A stretch of 64,000 nucleotides of DNA from Bordetella ansorpii (GCF_900078315.1 NZ_FKBS01000014.1:1451092-1515091); one strand, 5' to 3'. Counted from the first letter of the stretch, positions 7,844-19,734 are shown. The notes: generated by a model from the letters alone, not told the origin. A program made the numbers and translations.

Positions 7844-8564
7844 CCGGAACGAAAACGTAGCCCAGGCCCCAGACCGTCTGGATGAAGACCGGCTTGGACG
7901 GGTTCGGCTCGATCAGCTTGCGCAGGCGCGAAATCTGGACGTCCAGGCTGCGGTCGAAGGCTTCGTATTCGCGGCCGCGGGCAAGTTCCATCAGCTTGTC
8001 GCGCGACAGGGGAATCTTGGGGTGACGGGCAAACACCTTCAGCACCGAGAATTCGCCGGTGGTGATCGGCACCTGCTCGCTGTTGCGGGTGAGGGTGCGC
8101 GTGGACAGGTTGAGCACGTACGGGCCGAAGGCGATCGACTCGTTTTCCTGGCTGGGGGCGCCGGGGTGTTCCTCGGTGCCGCGGCGGCGCAGGATGGCGT
8201 TGATGCGCGCCAGCAGTTCGCGCGGGTTGAACGGCTTGGACAGGTAATCGTCCGCGCCCATCTCAAGGCCGACGATACGGTCGATCTCTTCTGCCTTGGC
8301 GGTCAGCATGATGATCGGCGTATTGTCGTGTCCGCCCCGCAGGCGACGGCAGATCGACAAGCCGTCTTCGCCTGGAAGCATCAGGTCGAGAACGAGCAGG
8401 TCGAAGTGCTCGCGCTGCCAGAGCTTGCCCATTTCCTTGGCATCCTCGGCGACGAACACGTTGAACCCTTGTTCAGACAGGTAGCGCCGCAGCAGATCGC
8501 GAAGACGGGGGTCATCGTCAACGACGAGGATCTTGCGGATGGGGGTGGTGTTTTGAGTATTCAT
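7830..8564 (-). CDS. risA: Response regulator RisA (OmpR family)
   Basis: A 244-residue DNA-binding response regulator. The receiver domain (about 10-125) carries the acidic pocket VVDDD, the phosphoacceptor D60 (LLVLDLMLPGEDG), and K in the SKPFNP segment. The C-terminal winged helix ends with QTVWGLGYVF. D60 is the position described for Bordetella RisA. Residues from ATG 8564 give the expected N-terminus MNTQNTTPIRKI; an upstream in-frame start would add 16 unlikely residues. RisA is linked to stress resistance and virulence-repressed genes in bordetellae. Confidence 0.94.
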   Translation of the reverse strand: MNTQNTTPIRKILVVDDDPRLRDLLRRYLSEQGFNVFVAEDAKEMGKLWQREHFDLLVLDLMLPGEDGLSICRRLRGGHDNTPIIMLTAKAEEIDRIVGLEMGADDYLSKPFNPRELLARINAILRRRGTEEHPGAPSQENESIAFGPYVLNLSTRTLTRNSEQVPITTGEFSVLKVFARHPKIPLSRDKLMELARGREYEAFDRSLDVQISRLRKLIEPNPSKPVFIQTVWGLGYVFVPDGGS

Positions 8565-8695
8565 GGCCGGAAATGTAACAGTGACAAGAACCGCGGGCAA
8601 TCGGCATTTCACAATGTATTACACATTGCGCATAACGGTTGAAAACTCTCGGTTTTTTCTCGAAGGGTTGCTCCAATTTCGTACAATTCCGCACC

Positions 8696-10093
8696 ATGAA
8701 CTTGACTATGTTGGCCTTTGAGACCTCGTCCTCGCGGTGTGGCGTGGCGCTTTTGCGTGACGGGGACGGAACGCCTCGCATCGATCTGCTCGAACACGAG
8801 GGCGCCCAGGAGCACGCGGAACGTCTCCTGCCCATGGCGCGGGAATTGCTGACGCGTGCCGCTCTCGTCCCTGCCGACGTGCAGGCCGTGGCGTTCGGCC
8901 AGGGGCCTGGGGGCTTTACCGGCCTGCGGGTGGCCTGTGGCGTGGCGCAGGGCATGGCGCTGGGGCTGGGCGTGCCGGTGCTGCCCGTGGTGTCCCATCT
9001 GGCCGTGGCGGCGGAAAGTGGCGCCGGCCCGCAAGAGGCCGTCCTGGTGGCGCTGGACGCGCGCATGGAAGAAGTCTACCTGGCGGCCTATCTGCCCGAG
9101 GGCGATGGCTGGCGCGAGTTGCAGGCGCCCATGCTGATCGCGGCCGGCGAGGCCATGCCTTGGGCGCGGCATCATCTGCCGGCCTGGTCGGAGCAGGCCG
9201 GCCGGCCGCTGGCGCTGCTGCGCGCCGGCGACGCCTGGGATGCCTATCCGGCGATGGACGAGGCCGGGGCCGGCACGCGGCGTTGCGAGGCGACCCGGCC
9301 GCAGGCCACCGCCGTGGCGCGGCTGGCGCGGCAGGCCTGGCTACGCGGAGAAACCGTGGATCCCGAAGCCGCCGCGCCGCTGTACGTGCGGGACAAGGTG
9401 GCTTTCACAACCGCCGAGCGGCAGGCCGGGCAAGGGGGCAATCCCCGTGCCGGCAGCCAGTTGTCGGAGCCGGCGCCGCGATCGGGGCCGGACGGTTCGG
9501 TGTCTCGGCCCCAGGCGCAGGGTGGGACTTCCCAGCCTGCGGGGGCGTCGGTCCCGGACGTGCCGCCCGGGGCGGCTGTGGCGGCTCAGTCTGCCGGGGG
9601 CCTGGCCGGGCCGGTCGATCCGCCGCCCATCGACGACATCGAACTGCTGCCGATGACGCCCGCCGATCTCGACGACGTTGCCGACCTGGAGGCGCAGGTC
9701 CAGGCCTTTCCGTGGACGCGCGGCAATTTCGCCGACGGCCTGGCGGCGGGCTATCCGGGCTGCGTGCTGCGTGCGCAGGGCCGTCTGGCGGGGTTCTGCC
9801 TGCTGATGCTGGCGCCGGACGTGGCGCACCTGCTGGTGATCGCCGTGCCGCGCGCGTTACACCGCCGCGGATTGGGGCGCAGGCTGCTGGCATGGTGCGA
9901 AATGCGCACCCGGCAGGCCGGCGTGCCAGGGCTGCTGCTCGAGGTGCGTCCCTCGAACGAGGGGGCCGTCGGTTTCTACGAACAGGCCGGTTTCCTGCGG
10001 GTGGGTGTGCGCAGAGGCTATTATCCGAGCGGTAAAGGCAAACGCGAGGATGCATTGGTCATGCAGAAGACCATCGAGGGCGGCCACGCATGA
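8696..10093 (+). CDS. Fusion of tRNA threonylcarbamoyladenosine protein TsaB and N-acetyltransferase RimI
   Basis: The 465 residues contain two enzymes usually made separately. Residues 1 to about 235 are TsaB-like (MLAFETSSSRCGVALL, FGQGPGGFTGLRV), the ASKHA-fold partner of TsaD in t6A37 tRNA modification. A linker of about 70 residues rich in Gly, Ala, Pro and Ser follows. Residues from about 318 to 460 form a GNAT domain (RALHRRGLGRRLLAWCE, EVRPSNEGAVGFYEQAGF) like RimI, which acetylates ribosomal protein S18. tsaB and rimI are neighbours in many genomes, which explains the fusion. ATG 8696 is preferred to the in-frame start at 8639. Its stop overlaps the next gene by ATGA. Confidence 0.9.
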   Translation: MNLTMLAFETSSSRCGVALLRDGDGTPRIDLLEHEGAQEHAERLLPMARELLTRAALVPADVQAVAFGQGPGGFTGLRVACGVAQGMALGLGVPVLPVVSHLAVAAESGAGPQEAVLVALDARMEEVYLAAYLPEGDGWRELQAPMLIAAGEAMPWARHHLPAWSEQAGRPLALLRAGDAWDAYPAMDEAGAGTRRCEATRPQATAVARLARQAWLRGETVDPEAAAPLYVRDKVAFTTAERQAGQGGNPRAGSQLSEPAPRSGPDGSVSRPQAQGGTSQPAGASVPDVPPGAAVAAQSAGGLAGPVDPPPIDDIELLPMTPADLDDVADLEAQVQAFPWTRGNFADGLAAGYPGCVLRAQGRLAGFCLLMLAPDVAHLLVIAVPRALHRRGLGRRLLAWCEMRTRQAGVPGLLLEVRPSNEGAVGFYEQAGFLRVGVRRGYYPSGKGKREDALVMQKTIEGGHA

Positions 10094-11148
10094 CGGGTGC
10101 GCACGTCCAGGGGGCGGCGCCGTCGGCGCCGCGCGTCAATCCCTTGCAGCGGTTGTGGCTGCGCGAGCTGGGTATCGAGAAGACCTGGCTGCGCGAGGTG
10201 GCGCCGGTGGCGTCCGATGCCGCGCTGGCGAAGGCGCCGCAGGCCGGCCAGGGGGCTACGCCCGCGGGCCGGGCCGATGCGGCGCCAGCGCCGGTTCGCG
10301 CGTCTGCCGCCGCGGCAGCAGGCGCGGATACGCCCGCTCATGGCGTACCGCCCACGGAACCGCCGGCTGGCGATCGGGCGGCCCGCGGCCCCGGCGCGCA
10401 AGCCGAGACCGTGCCGGCCAAGCCCGTGGGCGCTGCGCCTTCCACGGCATCCGAACACATCAAGGCGGCCCTGGCCGCCACGGGCCGTAACGCGGCCCCG
10501 CCGCCCGCGGCAGCCGCCGCGCCGCGCGGTCCCGCGCCCTACGTTGCAGAGACCCCCGAGGCCAAGGAAGCGCGCTTGCGCCAGGTGCAGACGGCCGACG
10601 TCGAGACCCTGCGCGGCATGGTCACCGGCTGCGAGGCCTGCGGCCTGTGCCGTGGACGGCGCAACGCCGTATTCGGCATGGGCGCGACCGCGCCGCGCTG
10701 GATGGTGGTGGGCGAAGCGCCCGGCGAGCAGGAAGACCGGCAGGGCCTGCCGTTCGTGGGGCGTTCGGGCCAGTTGCTGGACGCCATGCTGGCGTCGGTC
10801 GGCATGAGCCGGGAACAGGACGTCTTCATCGCCAACGTGATCAAGTGCCGCCCGCCGGGCAACCGCAACCCGACGCCTGACGAAATCGCCGCCTGCAGTC
10901 CCTACCTGATGAGGCAGATCGCGTTGCTCAAGCCCGAGCGCATCCTGGTGGTGGGCCGCTTCGCGGCGCAGACGTTGCTGGGCACGGACGCCACCATCGG
11001 CAGCCTGCGCGGCCGCGTGCACCACCTGGAAAGCGACGGCCGCCAGATTCCCGTGATCGTCAGCTACCACCCGGCCTATCTGCTGCGCAGCCCGGCCGAG
11101 AAGGCGCGCAGCTGGCAGGATCTGCGGCTGGCGGCCACGCTTTCGTAG
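10090..11148 (+). CDS. Uracil-DNA glycosylase, family 4 (iron-sulfur type)
   Basis: Removes uracil from DNA. In its 352 residues the catalytic core starts near 165. Four conserved cysteines for a [4Fe-4S] cluster are C181, C184, C253 and C269. Motif A is GEAPGEQED (208-216), and motif B is HPAYLLR (327-333). The first 150 residues are an Ala/Pro-rich, probably disordered extension absent from the shortest family members. Translation is coupled to the tsaB-rimI fusion through ATGA. A strong terminator follows. Confidence 0.93.
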   Translation: MTGAHVQGAAPSAPRVNPLQRLWLRELGIEKTWLREVAPVASDAALAKAPQAGQGATPAGRADAAPAPVRASAAAAAGADTPAHGVPPTEPPAGDRAARGPGAQAETVPAKPVGAAPSTASEHIKAALAATGRNAAPPPAAAAAPRGPAPYVAETPEAKEARLRQVQTADVETLRGMVTGCEACGLCRGRRNAVFGMGATAPRWMVVGEAPGEQEDRQGLPFVGRSGQLLDAMLASVGMSREQDVFIANVIKCRPPGNRNPTPDEIAACSPYLMRQIALLKPERILVVGRFAAQTLLGTDATIGSLRGRVHHLESDGRQIPVIVSYHPAYLLRSPAEKARSWQDLRLAATLS

Positions 11149-11175
11149 GGCGCCAGCCACCCGCCACCCAAGAAA

Positions 11176-11207
11176 AAGGGGCCGTCGGAACTGAACAACG
11201 GCCCCTT
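11176..11207. terminator. Bidirectional terminator between udg and lplT
   Basis: A perfect 10-bp stem (AAGGGGCCGT, 11176-11185, with 11198-11207) and a 12-base loop. The plus strand ends in GCTTTT; the minus strand ends in a TTTTTCTT tract. It lies between two convergent genes. Confidence 0.85.
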
Positions 11208-11225
11208 GCTTTTCCCGGACGGGAA

Positions 11226-12539
11226 TCAGTGCCCGTCGCCCAGCGCCTTGCCGTGGCCTTCCTGGCCGATCTGCTCCAGCATGTCGGGATGCGCGCGACG
11301 GTTCAGGCGGCACCAGTACATCACCACGGTCATCAGCGTGAAGACGATCAGGCCGAAGACCACGATGATGGTGTTGATCGCCATGTTCAACCACAGCATC
11401 AGCGAGTACATGGCCACCATCAGCAGGATGTTGAGCTGCTCGTTGAAGTTCTGCACGGCGATGGAGTGGCCGGCCGACAGCAGCACATGGCCGCGGTGCT
11501 GCAGCAGGGCGTTCATGGGTACGACGAAGAAACCCGCCAGGCCGCCGATCAGCAGCAGCAGTACATATACCGCCCAGGGGGAGTACACCAGCGGCATCAG
11601 CAGCACGACCAGGCCCATCGAGGCGCCCACCGGCAGCACGCACAGCGCCTTGCGCAGCGGAATGCGGCCGGCCAGGATCGAGCCCACCACGGTGCCCAGC
11701 GCGGCCACGCCCATCAGGATGGAGGCCTGGTCCAGGCGGTAGCCCAGGTGGTCTCGGCCCCACTCGATGACGATCAGTTGCAGTGTGGCGCCGGCGCCCC
11801 AGAACAGGGTGGTGACGGCCAGCGAGATCTGGCCCAGCTTGTCGCGCCACAGCACGCGGACATAGCCCGTGAAGGTGCGCACCAGCTTGAGCGGGTTCTT
11901 CTGTTGCGGCGGGTAGCGCACGTGCGTGGGAGGAATCAGCAGGTTGCACAGCGCGGCCAGCAGGTAGACCACGGAGATGACCAGGATGGCGGCCTCGGCA
12001 GGGGTGTGGACCAGCCTGCCGATGGTGGGATGCGTCAGCAGCGCCTCGGAGACCTTGGGCGAGATGAGCGCGCCGCCCAGCACCGTGCCGATGATGATGG
12101 ACAGCACCGTCAGGCCTTCGATCCAGCTGTTGCCCACCACGAGCTTGTCGGGCGGCAGCATCTCGGTGACGATGCCGTACTTGGCCGGCGAGTAGGCCGC
12201 CGCGCCGATGCCTACCACGGCATAGGCCAGGCAGACCAGGAAGGTCTGCAGGTCATGGGACAGGCCGACGCTGGCGTAGGAGAACATCAGCAGACAGCCG
12301 CCGACCTTCATGGCGTTGGTGACGAACATGACGCGGCCCTTGGGGAAGGTGTCCGCGACGGCGCCCACGAAGGCGGCCAGCACCACGTAGGCCAGCGCGA
12401 AGGTCCACTTCATCATCGGCGCCATCCAGTCGGGACCGCGCAATTCCTGGATCAAGGCGATGGCCGCGATGAACAACGCGTTGTCCGCCATGGACGAGAA
12501 GGCCTGCGCGGCCATGACCAGAAAGAACCCGCGTTTCAA
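11226..12539 (-). CDS. lplT: Lysophospholipid transporter LplT
   Basis: An MFS-fold inner-membrane flippase that returns lysophospholipids to the cytoplasmic side for re-acylation. The 437 residues start MKRGFFLVMAAQAFSSMADN, with the LplT-typical segments ALVGAVADTFPKGRVM-like (residues about 55-70), YSPAKYGIVTEMLPP and NSWIEGLT, and about 12 hydrophobic helices. In enterobacteria lplT sits next to the acyltransferase gene aas; no such partner is here. It is divergent from smc across 291 bases in which I see no further gene. Confidence 0.92.
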   Translation of the reverse strand: MKRGFFLVMAAQAFSSMADNALFIAAIALIQELRGPDWMAPMMKWTFALAYVVLAAFVGAVADTFPKGRVMFVTNAMKVGGCLLMFSYASVGLSHDLQTFLVCLAYAVVGIGAAAYSPAKYGIVTEMLPPDKLVVGNSWIEGLTVLSIIIGTVLGGALISPKVSEALLTHPTIGRLVHTPAEAAILVISVVYLLAALCNLLIPPTHVRYPPQQKNPLKLVRTFTGYVRVLWRDKLGQISLAVTTLFWGAGATLQLIVIEWGRDHLGYRLDQASILMGVAALGTVVGSILAGRIPLRKALCVLPVGASMGLVVLLMPLVYSPWAVYVLLLLIGGLAGFFVVPMNALLQHRGHVLLSAGHSIAVQNFNEQLNILLMVAMYSLMLWLNMAINTIIVVFGLIVFTLMTVVMYWCRLNRRAHPDMLEQIGQEGHGKALGDGH

Positions 12540-12830
12540 AAGGATGTCCCCGCTGCCCTGGAACGTGCCCTTGGGCGGAAAGTTGTGCTGTACGACAAAG
12601 TGTCAGCGAGTATAGCGTCCGGCTGCGTTGGCCAGACTCCGGATATGTCCTTGCATGGCGCGCGCGCCGGATGCCGGCGTCGTGTCGGCCCCGGGACGTT
12701 CGCAGGACCGCCCTGGGGTATCATACGACCCGTATCCGCCGGCCCCCTGGGGCCGCTTTCGTATTCGCGGCATGTCGGCCCGCGTCGATGCGTCTCTTTC
12801 CCTTTCGAATAACCGCTCCGCCACCGCACC

Positions 12831-15800
12831 GTGCGTCTTACCCAGCTCAAACTCGCCGGATTCAAGTCGTTCGTCGACCCCACCGTCATCCCCGTCCCCA
12901 GCCAGTTGGTGGGCGTGGTGGGGCCGAACGGCTGCGGCAAATCCAACATCATCGACGCGGTGCGTTGGGTGCTGGGCGAGGCCAAGGCCTCGGAGTTGCG
13001 CGGCGAGTCGATGCAGGACGTGATCTTCAACGGCTCGGGCAACCGCAAACCGGCGGCCCGCGCCTCGGTCGAGATGGTGTTCGACAACAGCGAGGGCCGC
13101 GCCGCGGGGCAATGGAGCACCTACGCCGAGATCGCGGTGCGCCGCGTGCTCACGCGTGACGGCACCAGCAGCTACTACGTCAACAACCAGCAGGTCCGCC
13201 GGCGCGACATCCACGACATCTTCCTGGGCACCGGCCTGGGCGCGCGCGGCTACGCCATCATCGGCCAGGGCATGATCAACCGCCTGATCGAGGCCAAGCC
13301 CGAAGAGCTGCGGGTGTTCCTGGAAGAGGCCGCCGGCGTGTCGCGCTACAAAGAGCGCCGCCGCGAGACCGAGAACCGCCTGTCCGATACCCGCGAGAAC
13401 CTGACGCGCGTGGAAGACATCCTGCGCGAACTGGGCAGCCAGCTGGAGAAGCTGGAAGCCCAGGCGGAGGTGGCCCGCCAGTACCGCGAACTGCAGTCCG
13501 ACGGCGAAATGAAGCAATACGCCCTGTGGCTGCTGAAGGAAACCGGCGCGCGCGACGAGCGCGTGCGCAAGAACCAGGACATGGCCCAGGCGCAGAATGC
13601 GCTGGAAGCCGCCACGGCCAACCTGCGGGCAGGCGAGGCCGCGCTCGAGGCGCACCGCCAGGCCCACTATGCCGCCGGCGACGCCGTTCACGCCGCCCAA
13701 GGGCAACTGTACGAGGCCAATGGCCAGGTCAGCCGGCTCGAGGCCGAGATCCGCCACGTGGTCGATTCGCGCAATCGCCTGCAGGCCCGCCGCCAGCAGT
13801 TGGAGTCGCAGATCGCCGAATGGGGCGTCCAGCAGGAACACTGCATCGAGCAGATCGCCCAGGCCGAGGAAGACCTGGCCACGGGCGCCGCGCGCACCGA
13901 AGAGGCCCGCGCGCGCGCCGAGGACGCCCAGGCGTCGCTGCCCAACATCGAGGCCCGCGTGCGGGAAGCGGCCGCCGCCCGCGACGGCATGCGCGGCGAC
14001 CTGGCGCGCGTCGAGCAGAATCTGGCCCTGGCCGCGCAAAGCCAGCGCGATGCCGACCGCCAGTTGCAGACCCTCGAACAGCGCCGCGAGCGCCTGCAGC
14101 AGGAGCTGCGCGAGCTGCACGCCCCCGATCCCGCCCGGCTGGAACAACTGGCGGGCGATCGCGCCGCCGGCGAAGACCAGCTCCAAGAAGCCCAGGCCGA
14201 ACTGGCCGAACTCGAAGGCCGCGTACCCGAGGCCGATGCCGAGCGTACCCGCGCCCAGGGGGCGGCCCAGCAGGAAGTGCAGAGCCTGGCCCGCCTGGAA
14301 GCGCGCCTGTCCGCGCTGGTCAAGCTGCAGGAAGACGTGCAGAAGCAGGGGGCGCTGGAGCCCTGGCTGGCTCGCCACGAGCTGGCCGGCCTGTCCCGCC
14401 TGTGGCAGAAACTGCACGTCGAACCCGGCTGGGAAACCGCCCTGGAGTCCGTGCTGCGCGAGCGCATGGCCGCCCTGGAAGTGCGCAGCCTGGATTGGGC
14501 GCGCGCCTTCGCCGAGGATGCGCCGCCCGCCCGCCTGGCTTTCTACCAGTTGCCCACGCCCACGCCGGCGCCCGCCGCGCCCGCGGGCCTCACGCCGCTG
14601 GCCAGTCTGCTGCGCGTCACCGAACCCAGCCTGAAGGCGCTGCTGAACGGCTGGCTGCGCAACGTCTACACCGCGCCCGATCTGGCGCAGGCCCTGGCCA
14701 ACCGCGCCACGCTGCCCGAGGGCGCCATCTGCGTGGTCCAGGCCGGCCATGTGGTCGACGGCCATAGCGTGCGTTTCTACGCGCCCGACTCCGAGCAGGC
14801 CGGCATGCTGGGCCGCCAGCAGGAAATCGAGAACCTGCAGCGCGAGATCAAGGCGCAACAGTTGATCACCGACCAGGCCCGCAGCGCCGTGGCGCGTGCC
14901 GAAGCGGGCTGGCAGCAGGTGTCGCAGGCCGTCGCGCCGGCGCGCCAGCGCGTGGCCGAAGTCACGCGCCGCGTGCACGATATCCAGCTCGAACATTCGC
15001 GCCTGCAGCAGCAGGCCGAGCAATCCGGCGAACGCGCCGCGCGCCTGCGCCAGGACCTGGACGAACTGGCCGCGCACGAAGAAGACCTGCGCGCCACCCG
15101 CGAGGAGGCCGAGGCCCGTTTCGAGACGCTCGACGTCGAGCTGGGCGAACATCAGTCGCGGTTCGCCGATGCCGAAATCGCTGGCGAGGACCTGGCCGCC
15201 GAGGCCGAGTCCGCCCGCGTCAAGCTGCGCGAGCTCGAGCGCGCCGCGCAGGAATCCGAGTTCGCCGAACGCAGCGTGCAGGCGCGCATCGCCGACCTGC
15301 AACGCAACCGGCAACTGGCGGCGGATCAGAGCCAGCGCGGCCGCACCGAGATGGAACAGCTCGACGCCGACCTGTCCGAACTGGACGCCTCGGCGTCGCA
15401 AGCCGGCCTGCAGGACGCGCTGGAGCATCGCGCCGAGCGCGAGGAGGCCCTGACGCGCGCGCGCCAGGAGCTGGACAACCTGTCCGCCGGGTTGCGCGCC
15501 GCCGACGAAGAACGCATGCAGCAAGAGCGCGGGCTGGAGCCGCTGCGCAACCGCATCACGCAATTGCAGCTGGACGAGCAGGCCGCGCGGCTGGCCGAAG
15601 AGCAGTTCACCGAGCAGCTCAATGCCCGCGAGGTCGACCGCGAGGCGCTGGCCAGCCAACTGGCCGAGAAGCCCGACGAATGGCGCCGGGCCAGTTGGCT
15701 GCAGTCCGAGGTGGGGCGCATCTCGCGCCAGATCGATGCCCTGGGCTCGGTCAACCTGGCTGCCCTGGACGAACTGACCACCTCGCGCGAGCGCAAGACC

Positions 15801-16355
15801 TTCCTGGATTCGCAGCAACAGGATCTGATGACCGCGATGGAGACCCTCGAGGACGCCATCCGCAAGATCGACCGCGAGACCCGCGAGCTGCTGCAAGAGA
15901 CCTTCAATACCGTCAACGGCCATTTCGGCGAGCTGTTCCCGCGCCTGTTCGGCGGCGGCGAGGCCAAGCTCACCATGACCGGCGACGAGATCCTCGACGC
16001 CGGCGTGCAGGTCATGGCGCAGCCGCCCGGCAAGCGCAACAGCACCATTCATTTGCTGTCAGGTGGTGAGAAGGCGCTGACGGCCACCGCGCTGGTGTTC
16101 GCGCTGTTCAAGCTGAACCCCGCGCCGTTCTGCCTGCTGGACGAGGTGGACGCGCCGCTGGACGACGCCAATACCGAGCGCTACGCCAACCTGGTCAGCG
16201 CCATGAGCCAGCAGACGCAGTTCCTGTTCATATCTCATAACAAGATCGCCATGCAGATGGCCAAGCAATTGGTCGGCGTGACCATGCAGGAACAGGGCGT
16301 TTCGCGTATCGTTGCCGTAGATATTGATTCGGCCGTGCAGATGGCGGCCGAATAA
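12831..16355 (+). CDS. smc: Chromosome segregation/condensin ATPase SMC
   Basis: A 1174-residue SMC. Walker A is GPNGCGKSN (31-39). The coiled coil runs from about 165 to 500, the hinge is around 510-640, and the returning coil is up to about 1010. The C-terminal signature LLSGGEKALTA and Walker B FCLLDEVDAPLDD follow. It starts with GTG at 12831, giving MRLTQLKLAGFKSFVDPT as in the family. The conserved smc-zipA-ligA order follows. The kleisin partners ScpA/ScpB are not in this window. SMC dimers entrap and extrude DNA loops on the nucleoid. Confidence 0.97.
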   Translation: MRLTQLKLAGFKSFVDPTVIPVPSQLVGVVGPNGCGKSNIIDAVRWVLGEAKASELRGESMQDVIFNGSGNRKPAARASVEMVFDNSEGRAAGQWSTYAEIAVRRVLTRDGTSSYYVNNQQVRRRDIHDIFLGTGLGARGYAIIGQGMINRLIEAKPEELRVFLEEAAGVSRYKERRRETENRLSDTRENLTRVEDILRELGSQLEKLEAQAEVARQYRELQSDGEMKQYALWLLKETGARDERVRKNQDMAQAQNALEAATANLRAGEAALEAHRQAHYAAGDAVHAAQGQLYEANGQVSRLEAEIRHVVDSRNRLQARRQQLESQIAEWGVQQEHCIEQIAQAEEDLATGAARTEEARARAEDAQASLPNIEARVREAAAARDGMRGDLARVEQNLALAAQSQRDADRQLQTLEQRRERLQQELRELHAPDPARLEQLAGDRAAGEDQLQEAQAELAELEGRVPEADAERTRAQGAAQQEVQSLARLEARLSALVKLQEDVQKQGALEPWLARHELAGLSRLWQKLHVEPGWETALESVLRERMAALEVRSLDWARAFAEDAPPARLAFYQLPTPTPAPAAPAGLTPLASLLRVTEPSLKALLNGWLRNVYTAPDLAQALANRATLPEGAICVVQAGHVVDGHSVRFYAPDSEQAGMLGRQQEIENLQREIKAQQLITDQARSAVARAEAGWQQVSQAVAPARQRVAEVTRRVHDIQLEHSRLQQQAEQSGERAARLRQDLDELAAHEEDLRATREEAEARFETLDVELGEHQSRFADAEIAGEDLAAEAESARVKLRELERAAQESEFAERSVQARIADLQRNRQLAADQSQRGRTEMEQLDADLSELDASASQAGLQDALEHRAEREEALTRARQELDNLSAGLRAADEERMQQERGLEPLRNRITQLQLDEQAARLAEEQFTEQLNAREVDREALASQLAEKPDEWRRASWLQSEVGRISRQIDALGSVNLAALDELTTSRERKTFLDSQQQDLMTAMETLEDAIRKIDRETRELLQETFNTVNGHFGELFPRLFGGGEAKLTMTGDEILDAGVQVMAQPPGKRNSTIHLLSGGEKALTATALVFALFKLNPAPFCLLDEVDAPLDDANTERYANLVSAMSQQTQFLFISHNKIAMQMAKQLVGVTMQEQGVSRIVAVDIDSAVQMAAE

Positions 16356-16397
16356 CCCCCTAGAGTGAATAAACGCGCCCGCGCGCGGAATTGATAA

Positions 16398-17465
16398 ATG
16401 AGCGATTTGCAGATGGGGCTGATTGCCCTGGGTGTGCTGTTCATCCTGTTGGTGCTGGGATTCAACTGGTGGCAAGACCGCCGGGTGCGCCGCAAGATGC
16501 AGGCGCAGTTTCCTGGTTCCGAACAGGACCCGCTGCTGGGCGCCGGCGACATGCGCGCGGGCGCCGCGCCGGTGGTGGCCAGCGGCCCCTCGCGCCGTGA
16601 GCCCGGCATCGGCCACAGCAATGCCGCCGTGTCCTCCGAGGCGCCCTCGCACGAGGCCGACGATCCCCAAGAGCCTGATCCCGCCTGCGAGGTCGTCATC
16701 GAGGTGCGCTTCAGCGAGCCGGTGCGCGGCGCCGACCTGGTGCCGCATCTGCAAAGCCTGCGCAGCGTGGGCCGCAAGCCCCTGCGTGTCTTCGCCGAGA
16801 CCGATGGGCATCGCCACCGCGCCCGCGTGCACGCGCAGGAAACCTATGTATCGCTGCAACTGGCCGTGTTGCTGGCCAACCGCAGCGGTGCGCTGACCGC
16901 CATCGAGTGGTCGCAGGCCTGGGCGCGCGCGCAGGACCTGGCCGACCGCTTCGACGGCAATATCGAAAGCCCCGACCAGCAGGCCGCGCTCGAACAGGCC
17001 GCCCGCCTGGACGACATTTGCGCGGCGCTGGACACGCAGGTGGGCCTGACGCTGGTGATGCAGGCGCCTATGTCCGCATCCGACGTCCTGTCCGCCGCCA
17101 TGGCGCTGGGCTTCTCGGTCGATGGGCCGCGCCTGGCCTGGCTGGCCGACAGCGGCGTGACGCGGTTCACGCTGTCGCGCGCCGACGGCGCGCCGCTGGA
17201 AGCGGGCGGCGCGCCCTCCGACCGGCTGTACCTGCTGCTGGATGTGCCGTGCACGCCGGCCGACGCGCGCGCCTTCGGCCGCATGGTCGACGTGGGCCGC
17301 GATCTGGCCGGGCGCCTGGGCGCCGATCTGGTCGACGATCAGGGCAAGCCGCTGGGGCACGGCGCCGACGAGGTCATCGACGAGCGCCTGCAGGTCCTGT
17401 TCCAGCAGCTCGAGCAGGCCGGGCTGCCGGCCGGCGGCGAGCGCGCGCTGCGGGTCTTTTCTTGA
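16398..17465 (+). CDS. zipA: ZipA-like cell division protein
   Basis: A 355-residue protein with an N-terminal membrane helix (about 5-23), a basic stretch, a flexible Ala/Pro-rich linker and a C-terminal domain from about 95-150 onward with the ZipA FtsZ-binding fold. Segments supporting this include LYLLLDVPCTPADARAFGRM and DLAGRLGADLVDDQGKPL. It anchors FtsZ to the membrane at the septum. The smc-zipA-ligA order is typical of beta-proteobacteria. Sequence similarity to enteric ZipA is modest, so details of FtsZ binding are inferred. Confidence 0.86.
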   Translation: MSDLQMGLIALGVLFILLVLGFNWWQDRRVRRKMQAQFPGSEQDPLLGAGDMRAGAAPVVASGPSRREPGIGHSNAAVSSEAPSHEADDPQEPDPACEVVIEVRFSEPVRGADLVPHLQSLRSVGRKPLRVFAETDGHRHRARVHAQETYVSLQLAVLLANRSGALTAIEWSQAWARAQDLADRFDGNIESPDQQAALEQAARLDDICAALDTQVGLTLVMQAPMSASDVLSAAMALGFSVDGPRLAWLADSGVTRFTLSRADGAPLEAGGAPSDRLYLLLDVPCTPADARAFGRMVDVGRDLAGRLGADLVDDQGKPLGHGADEVIDERLQVLFQQLEQAGLPAGGERALRVFS

Positions 17466-17497
17466 TTCTTTATCCGGCGGTCTGGCGGCGCGGTTGA

Positions 17498-19630
<2,133 letters not shown>

Positions 19631-19639
19631 GGGTTTATC

Positions 19640-19734
19640 GCCGCCTCTAAACCGTGCAGGATGGCGTTGTCGATGGCGCCGGCCTGATGCAACGCGACGA
19701 GATCGCTGTGCAGTGAGTCAATTATCTTGCTCAT
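19640..19734 (-). pseudogene. Remnant of an antitoxin-type HTH regulator gene (5' end only)
   Basis: Starting at ATG 19734 behind GGGGAAAG, the minus strand reads MSKIIDSLHSDLVALHQAGA and then [17 protein letters not shown] before running antisense into ligA. The SLHSDL.ALH.AGAID pattern resembles from memory the N-terminus of small XRE/HigA-type antitoxin regulators (about 95-100 residues). The helix-turn-helix part is missing. Base composition is less GC-rich than the flanking genes. I read it as the leftover of a transferred toxin-antitoxin locus. Family assignment is from pattern memory only. Confidence 0.45.

Noticed and set aside
12603..16052. A 1149-codon open frame antisense to smc
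   Set aside because: It is the mirror of a high-GC coiled-coil gene: composition is Leu/Gly/Gln/Arg-rich, there is no recognisable domain, and smc on the other strand is unmistakable.
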